A DNA stretch of 64,000 bases, from contig BCIO01000001.1 in assembly GCA_001599975.1 (NCBI GenBank), positions 1,736,001 to 1,800,000 of the forward strand, written 5' to 3'. Under the pieces are notes generated by a model. It was given only the letters and a program-made list of their open reading frames with translations, did not search any database and was not told where the DNA came from. A program made the translations under genes and the position numbers. This DNA comes from Cystobasidiopsis lactophilus. Its lineage: Eukaryota > Basidiomycota > Agaricostilbomycetes > Agaricostilbales > Chionosphaeraceae. Each line of letters starts with the position of its first letter. The first letter of the stretch is position 1. Shown piece by piece: positions 21,751-33,200 of the stretch.

Positions 21751-22222
21751 ACTCCTTTCTCGCTTCTTGTCCGTCGCGCACCACCTGTTCACAGAAATGT
21801 TGACATGCCTGTTACCTACTGATGCATGATGCAGTGCCTGGTGCTGTTGCCCTGCCTGTCGCAATAGGAAAATGTCTCCACAGCCAGCCTCCAGGATCCG
21901 ATTCTTTGAGTGCCTTTGGCTCAATTGGATCAGCTTGATCTGTCTCCCTGAGCTGCAGTTTAGAGAGCCTGGTGAGAGGCAGCCGCAGCCTGCCTGGTTT
22001 GCATGCAAGGGAACAAGCAGAAGACGCTTCTGTTCGTCTCGTACAACGCTCGAAGCAGACAGATTGCGTCTTTGTGTTTGTACTGTACAACTTCTGTACT
22101 GTTTGGTTTGCTTTCGAATAAGGGGAGGCCGTCTGTGTTCTGTCTGCATCTGTACAGGCTTGCCAGCCAAAAGCCCTCTCTTCGCTTTCTGTCTCGTCCG
22201 ACCGATTGACTTCATCTACAAT
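21751..22222 (+). repeat. Upstream region of tandem copy B (duplicated block)
   Basis: This is the counterpart of 19594-20067, with the same order of shared blocks and almost the same distance to the start codon. Shared text includes GATTGCGTCTTTGTG at 22061 and GTACAACTTCTGTACTGTT at about 22084-22102. The duplication therefore covered promoter plus gene, about 2.1 kb per unit. The 155 bp just before it (21596-21750) should hold the 3' end of copy A. Confidence 0.7.
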
Positions 22223-23818
22223 ATGGCTCATGCACCTAAATCTGTTCCAGACATTGATGTGAGATCCCCCGTTTCAAAGCTTGTCCGCTCTCGACTGATT
22301 CAAAACGGTTGCAGATTGATGAACACGTCAGTTCTCATTGTTTTCCGACGAGGCCTGCTGCTTGAATAGCGGAATAGACCCTACGAGCGCGACTTCGCAG
22401 TGAGCTGTGGCGTACTGAAAGCTACGTAGCCCCGATCGAAGATGCGAGCATCATTTCGAAGGGAAAGGATCCTCCGCGTCCTTCGCTCGTCCAACTTATT
22501 ACCTGCCATCGAACGATGTCCACATTACTCAGTGGCGGTGTTGAGCTGAAGCTCAAACTTGCTGGCCAGGGTTTCGCAAGCCTTGAGGTACGATACCTAT
22601 CTGATGCAGCTCGCAATCATCTCTTAAGCATCCGAGTAGGAAAGGAGATCACACTTCGCCAACCTTTGGATTCCCTCTTCTTTCGATGACACGATACGTC
22701 TGCAAGAAAATCAGAAGATAGCGCGCGACGGATTGGAGGCTTTGGCCGATGGCAGCAACCCCCGTTCTGATCTCCGGGTCAAGATGTTCCTGCTGTCAAA
22801 CCTTCTCAAAGGCTTCTGTTCCCGCCAGGCAGGGGCCATTACCTCTATGTTCAAAGAGCAGGTCTCACATGGTGGAGCCAGATGACTCTGATTTCTTTGC
22901 TGGTGTCGGTCAAGCAGGCAGCTGAATCTACGGAAGTGCCTCCCAAAGCGGCAAACATGGCTCGGACTGCCATACATGCCATGGAGCACACGTGGATGAG
23001 TCACCATTCGGTATGCTCTTGAATATTTTTGCTCGCAATAGCTGCTCAAAAGCCAGTGAACAGGGCATGGGCAATCAAGCCCTCGACTTTGCAGCTGCAG
23101 GCCTTGAAGAAGTTCTGGCTAAATCACCAAAGGTCTTGGCAGCCATCCATGCCGCGTACGAAGCCACCATTCCCGCCACGGACAGAACGGCCGAGCAAAT
23201 TAAAACCCTTTCGTACCTGGAGAAAGTCCAGCAGATGTTTCAAGAGCCACCCAATTCAGAGCTACACAAAGCGTTCAGTAAAGCTTTGGAGGGCCAACTT
23301 CAACTTCGCAAGGAGAAAGCAAAAGAACTCTCAGCCAAAGTTGCCTCTCTCGAAGCAGAGGCGAGCTCCGCCAAGGCCGCTTTTCTCGACGCCATCACCT
23401 TCAAAAATGATCGACCCATCCCTGCATCAGCTTCGCAGAAGCAGGAGCTGATTAAGAAAATTGCAAACCTCTGCTCCGAGCTCTTGAAACGCACTGCCGC
23501 CGTCGCCGTCGCCCACCTCACGCATCGAGTGCGCTTTCCTTCTTTCTTGCTACTTGTCACGGACTCTAAGAAAATGAGTAGACATTTAGGGACTACTTTT
23601 CAGCCCTCCTTGCTGCCATGCAACAGAACGCCAAAGCGACTGTCGCGCACCTCTTGCAAGTGCAGCAGCCTGAAGGACTCAACATTGTTTTCCCTCCTGC
23701 ACAGCTGCCCGCTTTGATAAAGCAAGAAGCCGATCTCCTTCTATCTCAGCCGCATATCAAACAAGAACCGGGCGTCGCGGGCGTCAAAAGGGGATTGGGT
23801 GGCAATCCCAAGAGTTAG
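22223..23818 (+). CDS. Orphan tandem paralogue B (helical protein, 416 aa)
   Basis: This is the sister of the gene at 20068. Exons are 22223-22258, 22315-22326 (12 nt), 22405-22587, 22640-22828, 22882-23010, 23064-23528 and 23582-23818, all phase 0, giving 416 residues. It starts MAHAPKSVPDID. Blocks parallel to copy A are VAPIEDASIISKG, HFANLWIPSSFDDTIRLQ, LISLLVSVKQAAEST, a helix around GMGNQALDFAAAGLEEVL, and RDYFSALLAAMQQNAKAT near the end. Intron 4 (22829-22881) would begin GC instead of GT. Exon 6 is 90 nt longer than in copy A and encodes a coiled-coil-like stretch (RKEKAKELSAKVASLEAEA). The tail carries PHIKQEPGV, a perfect SUMO-acceptor consensus (IKQE), absent from copy A. No known family. 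Confidence 0.72.
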
Positions 23819-24147
23819 CCGACTGCTCCACTTCTCACGGCCGCCCATGTCATCCCCTCAAACGCTAGAACTATACAGCAATATCAATGCTTTAGATTTG
23901 TTTAGACCATGGAATTCAACTTCTTCTCCTCTCCGTTTCCTCTCTTCTCCGAAATGGTGGTCTTCTTCTCTCCCAAACGGGGGGACGAATTGAAGTCAAC
24001 GACACGAGGGAGCCAACATTGAGCCAAGGAAACAAAGGAAGCTTTTCCACATTCCAACAGTGTGACGCGGTTGTAGAGCGAAAGTCCCTTTCATCCCTGT
24101 GAACCGAGAAGGCGCCGCAAGATCCACGGCAGCCAGCGTCTTTTGAT
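23819..24147. other. Convergent intergenic gap
   Basis: This 329-bp gap between the stops of orphan B and RPP0 holds only untranslated, CT-rich sequence. I see no gene. Confidence 0.5.
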
Positions 24148-25405
24148 TTAGTCGAAGAGACCGAAGCCCATCTGAGGGTTGGAGTGAAGGTCAGAGTTTG
24201 TAAGAGGAACAGCAGAGGATGGCAAAGACGCACGTCCTGGAAGAAGACAGATGATTAGCACAGTGAGACAAGAATGTAAGAGGACGCAAACGAACATCAT
24301 CGGACTCCTCCTTCTCCTCCTCGGGCGCAGCGGCAGCCTCGGCAGCGGCGGCGGGGGCAGCCTCGGTGGCGGCGGGAGCAGCGGCCGCGAAGGCCTCGGG
24401 GTTCTCCAAGTAGGCCTTGGCCTTCTCGGCGAGCGGGAAGGTGTAGTCGGTGGCGATGGAGACGGCGAGCACGTTCTTGTACGAGTTGACCAAGGAGTGC
24501 GAGACCGAGGCGAGGGTGGGGTAGTTGATGGCGAGCGAGATGGCGGCGATGGTCTTGATGCCGGTCATGAACTGGGTGATCAAGGTCGACTCCTCGATGT
24601 CGAGAACGGAGGGGGCGAAGACGTTGCCGGCATCGTAGATCTGGACGACGCTCATGCCGTAGGTGAACCTGAAGGTCAACGGCGGCCAACATCAACGAAA
24701 GTTTCTCTCGGTGATAAGGCAAGTGCGCAACCCACGGAGAGATGTTCAGCATGTTGAGCAAGGTGGCCTCGGAAGGACCGACGCGGGCGCCACCGGTCAA
24801 GATTTGGACGGGCGAGACGATTTCGATCATACCACGGGCAATCTTGGTCGGGATGCCCAAGGCCTGGAAGAAAGACGTCTTGCCGGGCTCCATGCCGGTG
24901 GGGCCAGCAGGGATGGAGACGTTGTCGGGGGCGACGGCACCGGCGCGGGCGGGGGCGGCGACCTTGTTGGCGGTGATGATGTCGCGGACTTCCTTGAGGT
25001 CGGCGTTGGTGAAGACGAAGCCGACGTTGCCCTTGACGTAAGGCAAGAAGCGCTCGTATTGCGGGTTCTCGGCGATCAGGCCACGGACGGCACGGCGGAC
25101 CATGGTGTTCTTGCCCATCAAAATCTGGCCCTTGCCGCGCAGAGCCGTGCGGATCTGGTGCATCTGGTTCGAGCCGACGTTGTCAACGTTGACGATGATG
25201 ATGCTGGCTGTACGTCACATCGCAGGCTATCAGTCTCAATTTCAACAGATCACGGAAAGGACAAGGACGAACGGAACTTGGCCATCAAGTCGGCCAACTT
25301 GGTGAAGTAGGCATCCTTGTATTCCTTGGTCTGTGCGACGCAACCAACAGACCTTGAGTATGCTGTCTGAATGCTCGGGAGGAGGAGCGAGCGCACCTTC
25401 GGCAT
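24148..25405 (-). CDS. RPP0: 60S ribosomal stalk protein P0 (uL10)
   Basis: This is the ribosomal stalk base, which binds 28S rRNA and the P1/P2 dimers and recruits elongation factors. The first coding exon is only ATG CCG AAG (25405-25397). The next reads [19 protein letters not shown]. Then come [74 protein letters not shown] and the P1/P2-binding helices with [19 protein letters not shown]. An Ala-rich hinge and an acidic EEEKEESDD stretch precede the last exon, MGFGLFD and stop at 24148, the universal P-protein tail bound by elongation factors and ribosome-inactivating toxins. Introns lie near 25330-25395, 25210-25270, 24668-24732 and 24175-24295. Confidence 0.96.
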
Positions 25406-25771
25406 TTTGGAGTTGTATTAATGCGTTTAAAGAGGTGCTGGGTGTGGTTGACCTGCCAATCGAGTTCTCCTGGACTACGTAAAGGCTGGGGTTTTAAAGG
25501 TGCAACCTGCAGCAATGTGAGCGTGTGTGACAGCAGTCAATAGGGCAGCAAAGCTTACCGGAGCGCTGGTGAGGTTGAAGCCCCCTGCTCGCCGAGTTGG
25601 CCTGCCTCATTCGCTCAACTTTCGGCTTGTGGTGGTCGCACCCTCCCCCCAAAAAAGACAGCCGAGATTTACAATTAGGGCTAGCTAGAGATATATTCTA
25701 AGGTGGTCACCGAAACCCAAACGCTTGATAAACCCTCAAACAGAACCAAAAAAAATGGAGAAAATCGAATC
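25406..25771 (-). promoter_or_regulatory. RPP0 promoter and PRMT5 3' flank
   Basis: This is a 366-bp stretch. The part next to 25405 should be the RPP0 promoter; the far end is the PRMT5 3' UTR. No gene is visible. Confidence 0.4.
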
Positions 25772-28700
25772 TCAAAGCCCCACCCAAGAGCTCTTGCCGT
25801 TCGGGTTGTGCAGCCGCGACTGGCCAATCTTGACGCGGGTGAGGATCTCGTCTTGCATGCCCGCAAAGTAGTTGTCGCCGTTCTGGCCGTTGCGGCCGAC
25901 GACGGGAGAAGGGGCGGAGGCAAAGGCGTCGCCCCAGTTGACCGACGGCGTGGCGGGCGTCTGGGTCGGGCTGAGCAGGCCGCTGTTGCGGTTGGCCAGA
26001 GCATAAGGCGAAGGGACAGGCAGGAAAGCCTCGGCCGACCACTCGAACCACACCCGCCGCTTGACCGGGTCGGTGAGCCGGAACATGTGCACGTCGATCT
26101 CGGACCGTGCTGGCAAGAATAGAGGCTCCTGTGGCGCCACGGTATGAGCCAGCACTCACAAGGAGTAAGGTAGAATACGCGACGCACCCTGAAGGGAAAG
26201 TAGATCGGAAACCACGAGAGCATGTTCGGGTCCATACGCTCAGGGTGCTGTGAGGTGAAGTTCGGTGTCAGCCCTTGCAAGGGCTAAATGGAAGGTCAAA
26301 CTCACGATGCTTATCATGACGTCGCCATAAAGGACAGCTTCAAAGTAGCCTCCGAAGCCGTGGCAGACGGTGGCGTGGGGCACGGCAAAGGTCAAGTTGG
26401 CGCTCCGGCAGTTGTGCGAATTAGTGACCGGCAGGCTGTTGTTGTCCAGCACAACATCGTGTCGTGGGTGCTGGAAGCTCCAGCAGGACTGAATGCGCTC
26501 CCGGCCTGGCCCGCCGTCGTGGCTGACGATGCTGGCTTGGTTGAACATGACCACATAAGGCGACTCGGCCTTGTCAGTGTCGCCAGAGATAGCCGTCACG
26601 TTGTCGTGGAGCTTGGCCGAGGAGATGGGGGCGAGGTAGGCCGTGTAGGAGTAAGGGATGGAGATGCCGTCGGGCTTGAGCAGGCGAGGGATGACACCGT
26701 CCAGGCACTCGGGCGACAGCTCATTGTCGCCAAAAGAACCTAGAAGCTCGGAGACGATGATGTCGGCTTGGATGGTGGGCGTGAAGGAGCGCATGTCGGA
26801 GAAGACCAAGTCCACCACCGCGCCCCACTCGATGGCCTTGCGTTCCTGAAGTCTGTGCGAACAAAATGGAGTCCTAAGTCTCAAAATAGGACTGTGGAAA
26901 GCCAAGACGCACATCACAAAGGCATTAGCGTTCTTTTCCACCGCGGTGATGCGGACCCTGCGGTTGCCAGCTCTCTGGGCCGCCTTCAAGCAGCCAGCGA
27001 CCAACGGCCCCCTCCCCGCCCCGCACACAAAGATCTCCACCGTGGCATTGACAACGACCGGCTTGTCCATTAAGGCGTGGTAGACGGCCTCCTCGTACTG
27101 CTGGTACTTGATCGGGTCCTTCTCGAACCCTTCGTAGGTGTCCGTCTCCAGGTTGTCCATTAGCGGCTGCAGAGGAGCTTGGAGGTAGTCCATGTAGGCG
27201 CCCGCGTAAGCTTCCACCGGCGTTTCGGGCGGTTGCTTGCGCTCCAAGAATCGGATGCTGTGAATGGTGGCACCAAACCGATCAGAATGTTGCTGATGCT
27301 GCAGCGTCTCCGTCACTCACTATTGTGCATATGCGTCTGGCCCACCATTCGCATGCAACCCTCGGTCTGTGCCCGACAGAATGAAAGTCGGCTTGAACTG
27401 TGCAGCACCGATCGGAGAAAGATAAGCCTGTGAATGACAGCTTATAGAGTAGGCAAATCGGCGCACCTTTAAGACAGTCTTAAGAAAGGCCTGGACGCCT
27501 TTAGAGAGGACGGGGTAGCCTTTGGCATTAGGGATGAAAGTGCTCGCTGGGAGCCAGACCACGCGCAGGCTCTCGGCTTGCCAGCGGGTCAAGGTGTCCG
27601 CTGGCGGTAGCGGGTTCGACAAGTCCAGAGCTGTACGTAGATCGCCATTTCGGTGACAGTTCGTCATTTGGGGGAGAGCACCACCTACCCAGATGAAGGC
27701 GGTTCGAGTAGGAGCACAGGTGGCGGATGGTGTTCCACGTTTCCCAGGGTGAGGTGGACATCTCGTCCAACGCTGCTGCTGCTGAGGTGCTGCCGAGTGT
27801 CGGAGAGGGCAAGGGGGTCGAGACGGGAATCCGGATAGCAATCTGCGAGCACCATTCAGTCACCAAAAAACGACTCGTTTAAAGGGAAGAGCAGCTCACG
27901 TGGATATAAGCGGACGAAGAAAGGGCAGCGTTGACGGCTCTGGCATAGTCGGTCACGAAAGCCGGGTTGACGGGCATGGGCAGGATGATGGAGGAGATGT
28001 GGAGGTGCGAGGCGTAAGCGACTTCTTGCTTGAGGGCCTGTGCAAATTGGAGGCATATCAAAAGACAATCAGTGAGGGCGTTGGTCTGTAGGTAGGCCCA
28101 ATCCGCACGATTTCGGAGTCGAAGCGGATGCCTTCCACATCCGAGTCGAGCTCTAGCCACTCGGACACCAAGCCGATCATGTGTCGCGTTTCCTCTGTGC
28201 ACGTTTTCCTTGTTAGCTCCGCCAGAGCTGAAGGGAAGAAGCGGAAACGCACCAGATCTGGTGATGTTGACCTCGGACCTGGTGAACCCTCCACCGGCCC
28301 TCCAGCGCTCCGCCTCGTATTCATTCGGCCCGGTGAGCGCGCCAGGCAAGAGCGACGGCCTGTTGGAGAGCCTGCGGTCCCTCGCCTTGACATTAGGATC
28401 CTCCTCTATCACGACGCACATCCTCTCCCAGCGCTCCTTCCACCTGGGAACTTTAATTTAGCGCACCGAAACCCCTTTGAGCAGGCACCAGTCCAAGAGC
28501 GAAAACTGACCTCTCGTTGGTGATGGGCAGGCAGACCAGGTCGTACTCCTTGCGCGTCTCGACGGCCTCTTTGGTGAGCCTTTGAACCGGCGTCGGCGTC
28601 TGGTTGACGGGCGGGCCGTAGCCGCTGCCGCCGAGCACGGGCGAGCTGGGCAGCTGGTTGTTGGGCGGGTTGGAGTAGGAGGACGACGGGGAGACCAAGG

Positions 28701-28791
28701 ACTGGGGGAAGTGCAAGGCAATTGGGATGCGCGAGCCGACCATCGAGTTGGACGGGCCGGCCTGCGAGGGCAGCGAGTCGTAGGAAGCCAT
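25772..28791 (-). CDS. PRMT5: Type II protein arginine methyltransferase PRMT5 (Hsl7/Skb1)
   Basis: The enzyme makes symmetric dimethylarginine on Sm proteins, histones and other targets. The ATG at 28791 starts MASYDSLPSQAGPSNSM. A TIM-barrel half includes HISSIILPMPVNPAFVTDYA and NAKGYPVLSKGVQAFLK. The Rossmann half contains LERKQPPETPVEAYAGA, the SAM loop FVCGAGRGPLVAGCL, AVEKNANAFV, and the double-Glu catalytic loop SELLGSFGDNELSPECLDG. The beta-barrel part has PISSAKLHDNVTA, CHGFGGYFEAVLYGD and FSHP-like FQHPRHDVV. It ends IGQSRLHNPNGKSSWVGL, nearly the same ending as human PRMT5 (NPTGRSYTIGL). Frame changes imply about ten short introns. It is divergent from translin with 142 bp between ATGs. 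Confidence 0.95.
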
Positions 28792-28933
28792 GGTCTAAGA
28801 CGCGTTGTGTGTGTAGTGTAGGATCTGCTATGCCAAAATCACGCCCGGAACAAACAAACAGACAGCCAGCATTTGGTCGAGATGAGAACACTTGCGCACG
28901 CTCGAATTTTCTTGTCGCCGCCGAGCCAACATC

Positions 28934-30062
28934 ATGGACGTCGACGGCACTCAAGCTCAGGAGAGCATCGCTGATTTCTCGGCTATTGCAGGTGAGCAGC
29001 GTCTGGCTCGCCCTGCACTGAGATGCTCAAGCGAAGCGACTTGCCAGACACCCTCGAGAAGGAGGCAGCTTTGCGCGAACAGATTCGAGAGGCGAGCTTC
29101 CCTCCTGGCCTCATCCACAACGAAAGCTGTGCTAACACACTTGAAATGGGTGCTCAGCAAACGAGAAACTTTGAAAGCCAGGCGAGATCTGGCTCGTCCG
29201 CCTTGAACGCCATCCACGGCGCCAAAGAGGCCCAAATCTCCTCCGTCATCTCCAAGGCCGAGCTGCACACCCAACCAACCGCGGACGCCATCGCGGCCAT
29301 CGCCGGCTTGATCCCAGACTGGTGCTTCTTCAAGTACAACGACCTGTTCTCGCGCACGATCCAGATGGCCGTCTTCAACGTGGTCATGATCGACTGGTTC
29401 AAGAACGACCGGCTGTTGAACAAGGCCGAAGTGGCGGACGTCTTGCAGAGTGAATCTTCACAATCTTCCTCGAGCTCATCTTCGAGCTCACCCAATTGTG
29501 TTGCATTTGCAGTCACCAAGCTCGGGCCGGAGCACTTTCAGCTGTCCACCGAAGACTACCTGCACGCCTTGATCTCCCTCATCAGCGAGCTGGCCAGGCT
29601 CGCGCCCAACGCCGTCACCCAAGGCAACTACGCCCTGCCCGTCCGCATCTCGAGGTTCTGCAGGGAGCTGTCTGCTGGCTTTGGGTGCGTTCTGCCTCGA
29701 ATTTCGCCGCCTTTGGCTCATCAAGGTGTGGCAGATTACTGAACCTCAAGAACGACTCGCTGCGGAGACGGTTTGATGCGATCAAATATGACATGAAGCG
29801 AAGTCAGCCCTCTCTCCGTGTTTGCTTCCGCCGAATTCCCTGCTGACGATTCTGATACAGTCGAAGAAGTACTTTACGAGTGAGTGACTTGTCTATCAGA
29901 GCTGAGACCAGCTGAATATGTCATGGTCGTCACAGCATCTCTCTGCGCGGCTTTCTTCCGAGCGAAGAGGACGACGAAAAGCTGGAGTCGGGCAAGCGCC
30001 GGCGGTCAGAGGACCCAGTGGCTGCATCAGGCAAGAAGGAGGAAGCAGGGGCAGCTCAATAG
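28934..30062 (+). CDS. TSN: Translin (single-stranded DNA/RNA-binding)
   Basis: Translin forms octameric rings, alone or with TRAX (C3PO), that bind single-stranded nucleic acids and cut some RNAs. The start is MDVDGTQAQESIADFSAIA. Spliced exons give EKEAALREQIREA, ARSALNAIHGAKEAQISSV, IPDWCFFKYNDLFSRTIQ and FNVVMIDWFKNDRLL. Next come FQLSTEDYLHALISLISEL, QGNYALPVRISRFCREL, LLNLKNDSLRRRFDAIKYD and SKKYF. The last exon, ISLRGFLPSEEDDEKLESG, aligns with human LSIRGF. A charged tail EEAGAAQ ends at 30062. The VLNLKNDSLR...YDxKK block distinguishes translin from TRAX. Five to six short introns are present. Confidence 0.9.
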
Positions 30063-30249
30063 CAACGACCATTGCATTTTGGATTAAGGATGGACTGAAT
30101 AATTTGATCTGAATTCCACATGGCGGCCCTTGGCTGGAGTGATTTGAGGAACTTTTTGTTATACAAGACACCGCTCTTTCTACCCTGTGATTGTGAGTGC
30201 TGGAAGCAGAAAAGAGAAAGGATGGCTATGACTTTGGGTGATGGTGAAT

Positions 30250-33200
30250 TTATTTGTTGACGACCAAGCAGATCAGGTCGCCCTGGTTGAGCGAGTCGCC
30301 CTCCTTGACGGAGATCTTCTCGACGCGGCCGGCCACCGGCGTGGTGATGGACGTCTCCATCTTCATGGCTGACATGATGGCGATCGGGTCGCCCGCCTTG
30401 ACCTCGGAGCCCTCCTTGACACGGACTTCGACGACAACACCGGCGAGCGAACTGCCAATGGAGCCAGGCTGCAAGGTAAAGTGGTCAGGCATAGTTCCCG
30501 GGACAAGTGGCAGAGAGCGCCTTACATCGCTGGAGGCCTTTTCACGGCTGACGACCTCGATGGCCGCTGAGCGATCCTCGACTTGAACGGCACGGGTTTC
30601 GCCGTTCAACTCGAACCAGACAACACGCTGACCACTGTTATCGAAACCATGGTCAGCGACTCCGCACTCCCAGAACGCCGGGCATGAAACTCACGTCTCC
30701 TGGTCAACAGTTCCAATCGCCAACAGTCGTACGATCAGGGTCTTGCCCTCCTCGAGGGTGACTAGCAAAGGCATTTGAGCACAAAGATATGTAAAATGAG
30801 GTCAGAGCGTACTGTTAATCTCCTCGCCGACAATGGGCTTGCCGATGAAGTGGCGAGTGGGCACAACTGAGAGGTCGCCGTACTTCTCGACGAAAGCCTT
30901 GTACTCGTCAAAGACCTTGGGGTACATGGCGTAGGAGAGGATGTCGGTGGAGGTGATGCCGCGGCCGTACTTCTCGGTCAGCTTCTTGCGGGCGCCGGCG
31001 AAGTCGTAAGGCTCCATGCTGGCACCGGGTCGGCCGTCGATCTTCGGCTTGTTGCGGATGATGTGGCTGCGCAGCGGCTCTGGGAAGCCGCCGACCGGCT
31101 GGCCCAAGTCACCGCGGAAGAAGTCGACCACACTGTTGGGGAAGTCGAGCTCCTTCGCGCGGTCGATGATGTCCTGCTTGGTGAAGTTGTTGGCGACCCT
31201 TAACAGTCCCAATCACATCAGCCATAGGTACTAATAAAAAGAAAGAAGTAGCCATACATGTACTGGGCAAAGTCACCGACGACCTTCGAGGAAGGCGTGA
31301 CCTTGACGATGTCACCGCACAGCTCGTTAGCCCAGATGTAGGCCTGCTTGACTGCTGTCCACTGGCTGCCAAGACCCAATGACTGAGACTGGAACATCAA
31401 GTTGGTGTACTGTCCACCCGGCATTTCGTGTTGGAAGACGGAACTGTCGCTGGACTTGACGTTCGCGTCGAAAGGAGAGTACAAAAGGCGGAGCTGAGTC
31501 CAGTACAAGTTGAGGGCTTGGACGGCCTCGTAGCTGATGCCGGTGCCGAGCTTGGTCTGCTCAAGGGCGGAGGTGACGGCGCCCATGGCAGGTTGAGAGG
31601 TCATGCCGCTCATGGAGTCGATGGCGACATCGACAACATCAGCTCCAGCTGCAGCACAAGCAAGCATGGAGGACACAGCGATACCAGCGGTGTCATGGGA
31701 GTGAACGTGGATGGGCATGTCGGGGAACTTGGCGCGGAGGGCACCAACGAGGCTGAGAGGCAACACCATCAGCTGTTGTGTCCGAAAACAAGCTCGCCGG
31801 GGTCAAGCTCACATGGTGGCAGCGGCAGGCTTCAACAGACCAGCCATATCCTTGATGGCCAAGATGTGGATGCCTTCGTCGACGAGCTGTTGTGCAAAGT
31901 CGAGGTAGTACTGGAGGGTGTACTTGGTCTTCTTCGGGTCGCCAACATCGCCAGAGTAGCACATGGCGGCTTCAACAACACCGCCGGCCTTCTTGGCAGC
32001 GTCAATGCCGAGCTTCATGTTCTCGATGTAGTTGAGCGAGTCGAAGACACGGACTGTTTGCGTTACGAACGACTAAGAGCCCATCCTCTATCGCGGTCAA
32101 AACAATACGCACAGATGTCCAAGCCATTCTCGACAGCCTTCTTGGAGAACTCGTAAATGGCGTTGTCGGGGTAGGATGTGTAGCCGACGGCGTTAGCGCC
32201 GCGGACCAAAGCCTGGAAGGGGATGTTGGGGACCAGCTTGCGCATGGCGCGGAGACGTTCCCATGGGTCTTCGTACAAGAAGCGAAGAGCCACATCGAAG
32301 GTGGCACCACCTAAAAGATTCGGAGACACTGGTCAGCCATTTCACGCCCGGTAGTTTGAAAGAGAAAGGCGCACCCCAGCACTCGAGAGCGAAAGCGTTG
32401 GACAAGGCGTGGCTGGTCTCCTTGGCAATGTTGAGGATGTCGACAGTTCGGAGGCGGGTAGCGAAGAGCGACTGATGGGCATCACGCCAGGTGGTATCCA
32501 TGATCAAGCAACCGGGGTATTCCCTGACAGCCTTGGCGAAAGCAGCCGGGCCCTGGTCGACGATGATCTGGCGCCAGCCGGTGAGGCAGGGCGAGCTGGT
32601 GTCGAGCGTCTTGGTGGAGTCCTTCGGGTCGGGCAAAGGCGGGATGGTGATTTCCTCGCGAAGCTCGGGCTCGCCTTGCTGGCCCATGATGGAGCTGCCG
32701 TTGACGGCCAAGTCTCCGAGGTAGCCCAACAGCTTCTGGGCACGGTTCTGGCTCTGCACCAAGGAGAACAGCTCCGGGGTGTCGTCGACAAACTGTGTGT
32801 CATCGGTTTAGATCACTGTTCATGCTTTCTGTGTAATTCTTTCGAAGACACGTACAGTGGTCCAGGTAAGACCTTTGACGAAAACAGGGTGGGAGAGCAC
32901 GCGGAAAAGGAAGGGCACGTTGGTCTTGACACCGCGAATGCGGAACTCGACCAAGGCACGGAGCATCTTTCGGCGGGCGACTTCGAAGGTAGCGCCACGG
33001 CAAGAGACCTTGACAAGCAAACTGTCATAATGGGGCTGTGAATGTCGAAGGCAGGTGGAACAGAAGGTCAGAAATGGATTTGCGAGCTAAAGGTCGATAC
33101 GCACAGTGATCTGAGCGCCAGCAAAGCCGGACGAGGCGTCCAATCGAACACCGTTGCCACCAGCAGAGCGGTAGACTTCGATCTTGCCGGTGTCGGGCGC

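Noticed and set aside
24297-24420. Possible GC-rich simple repeat
   Set aside because: It is the Ala-rich hinge of RPP0, coding and expected for P-proteins.
29447-29510. Short run of repeated TCTTCGAGCTCA-like units as a microsatellite element
   Set aside because: It falls in a translin intron and is only two to three imperfect copies; no sign of function or a larger repeat.
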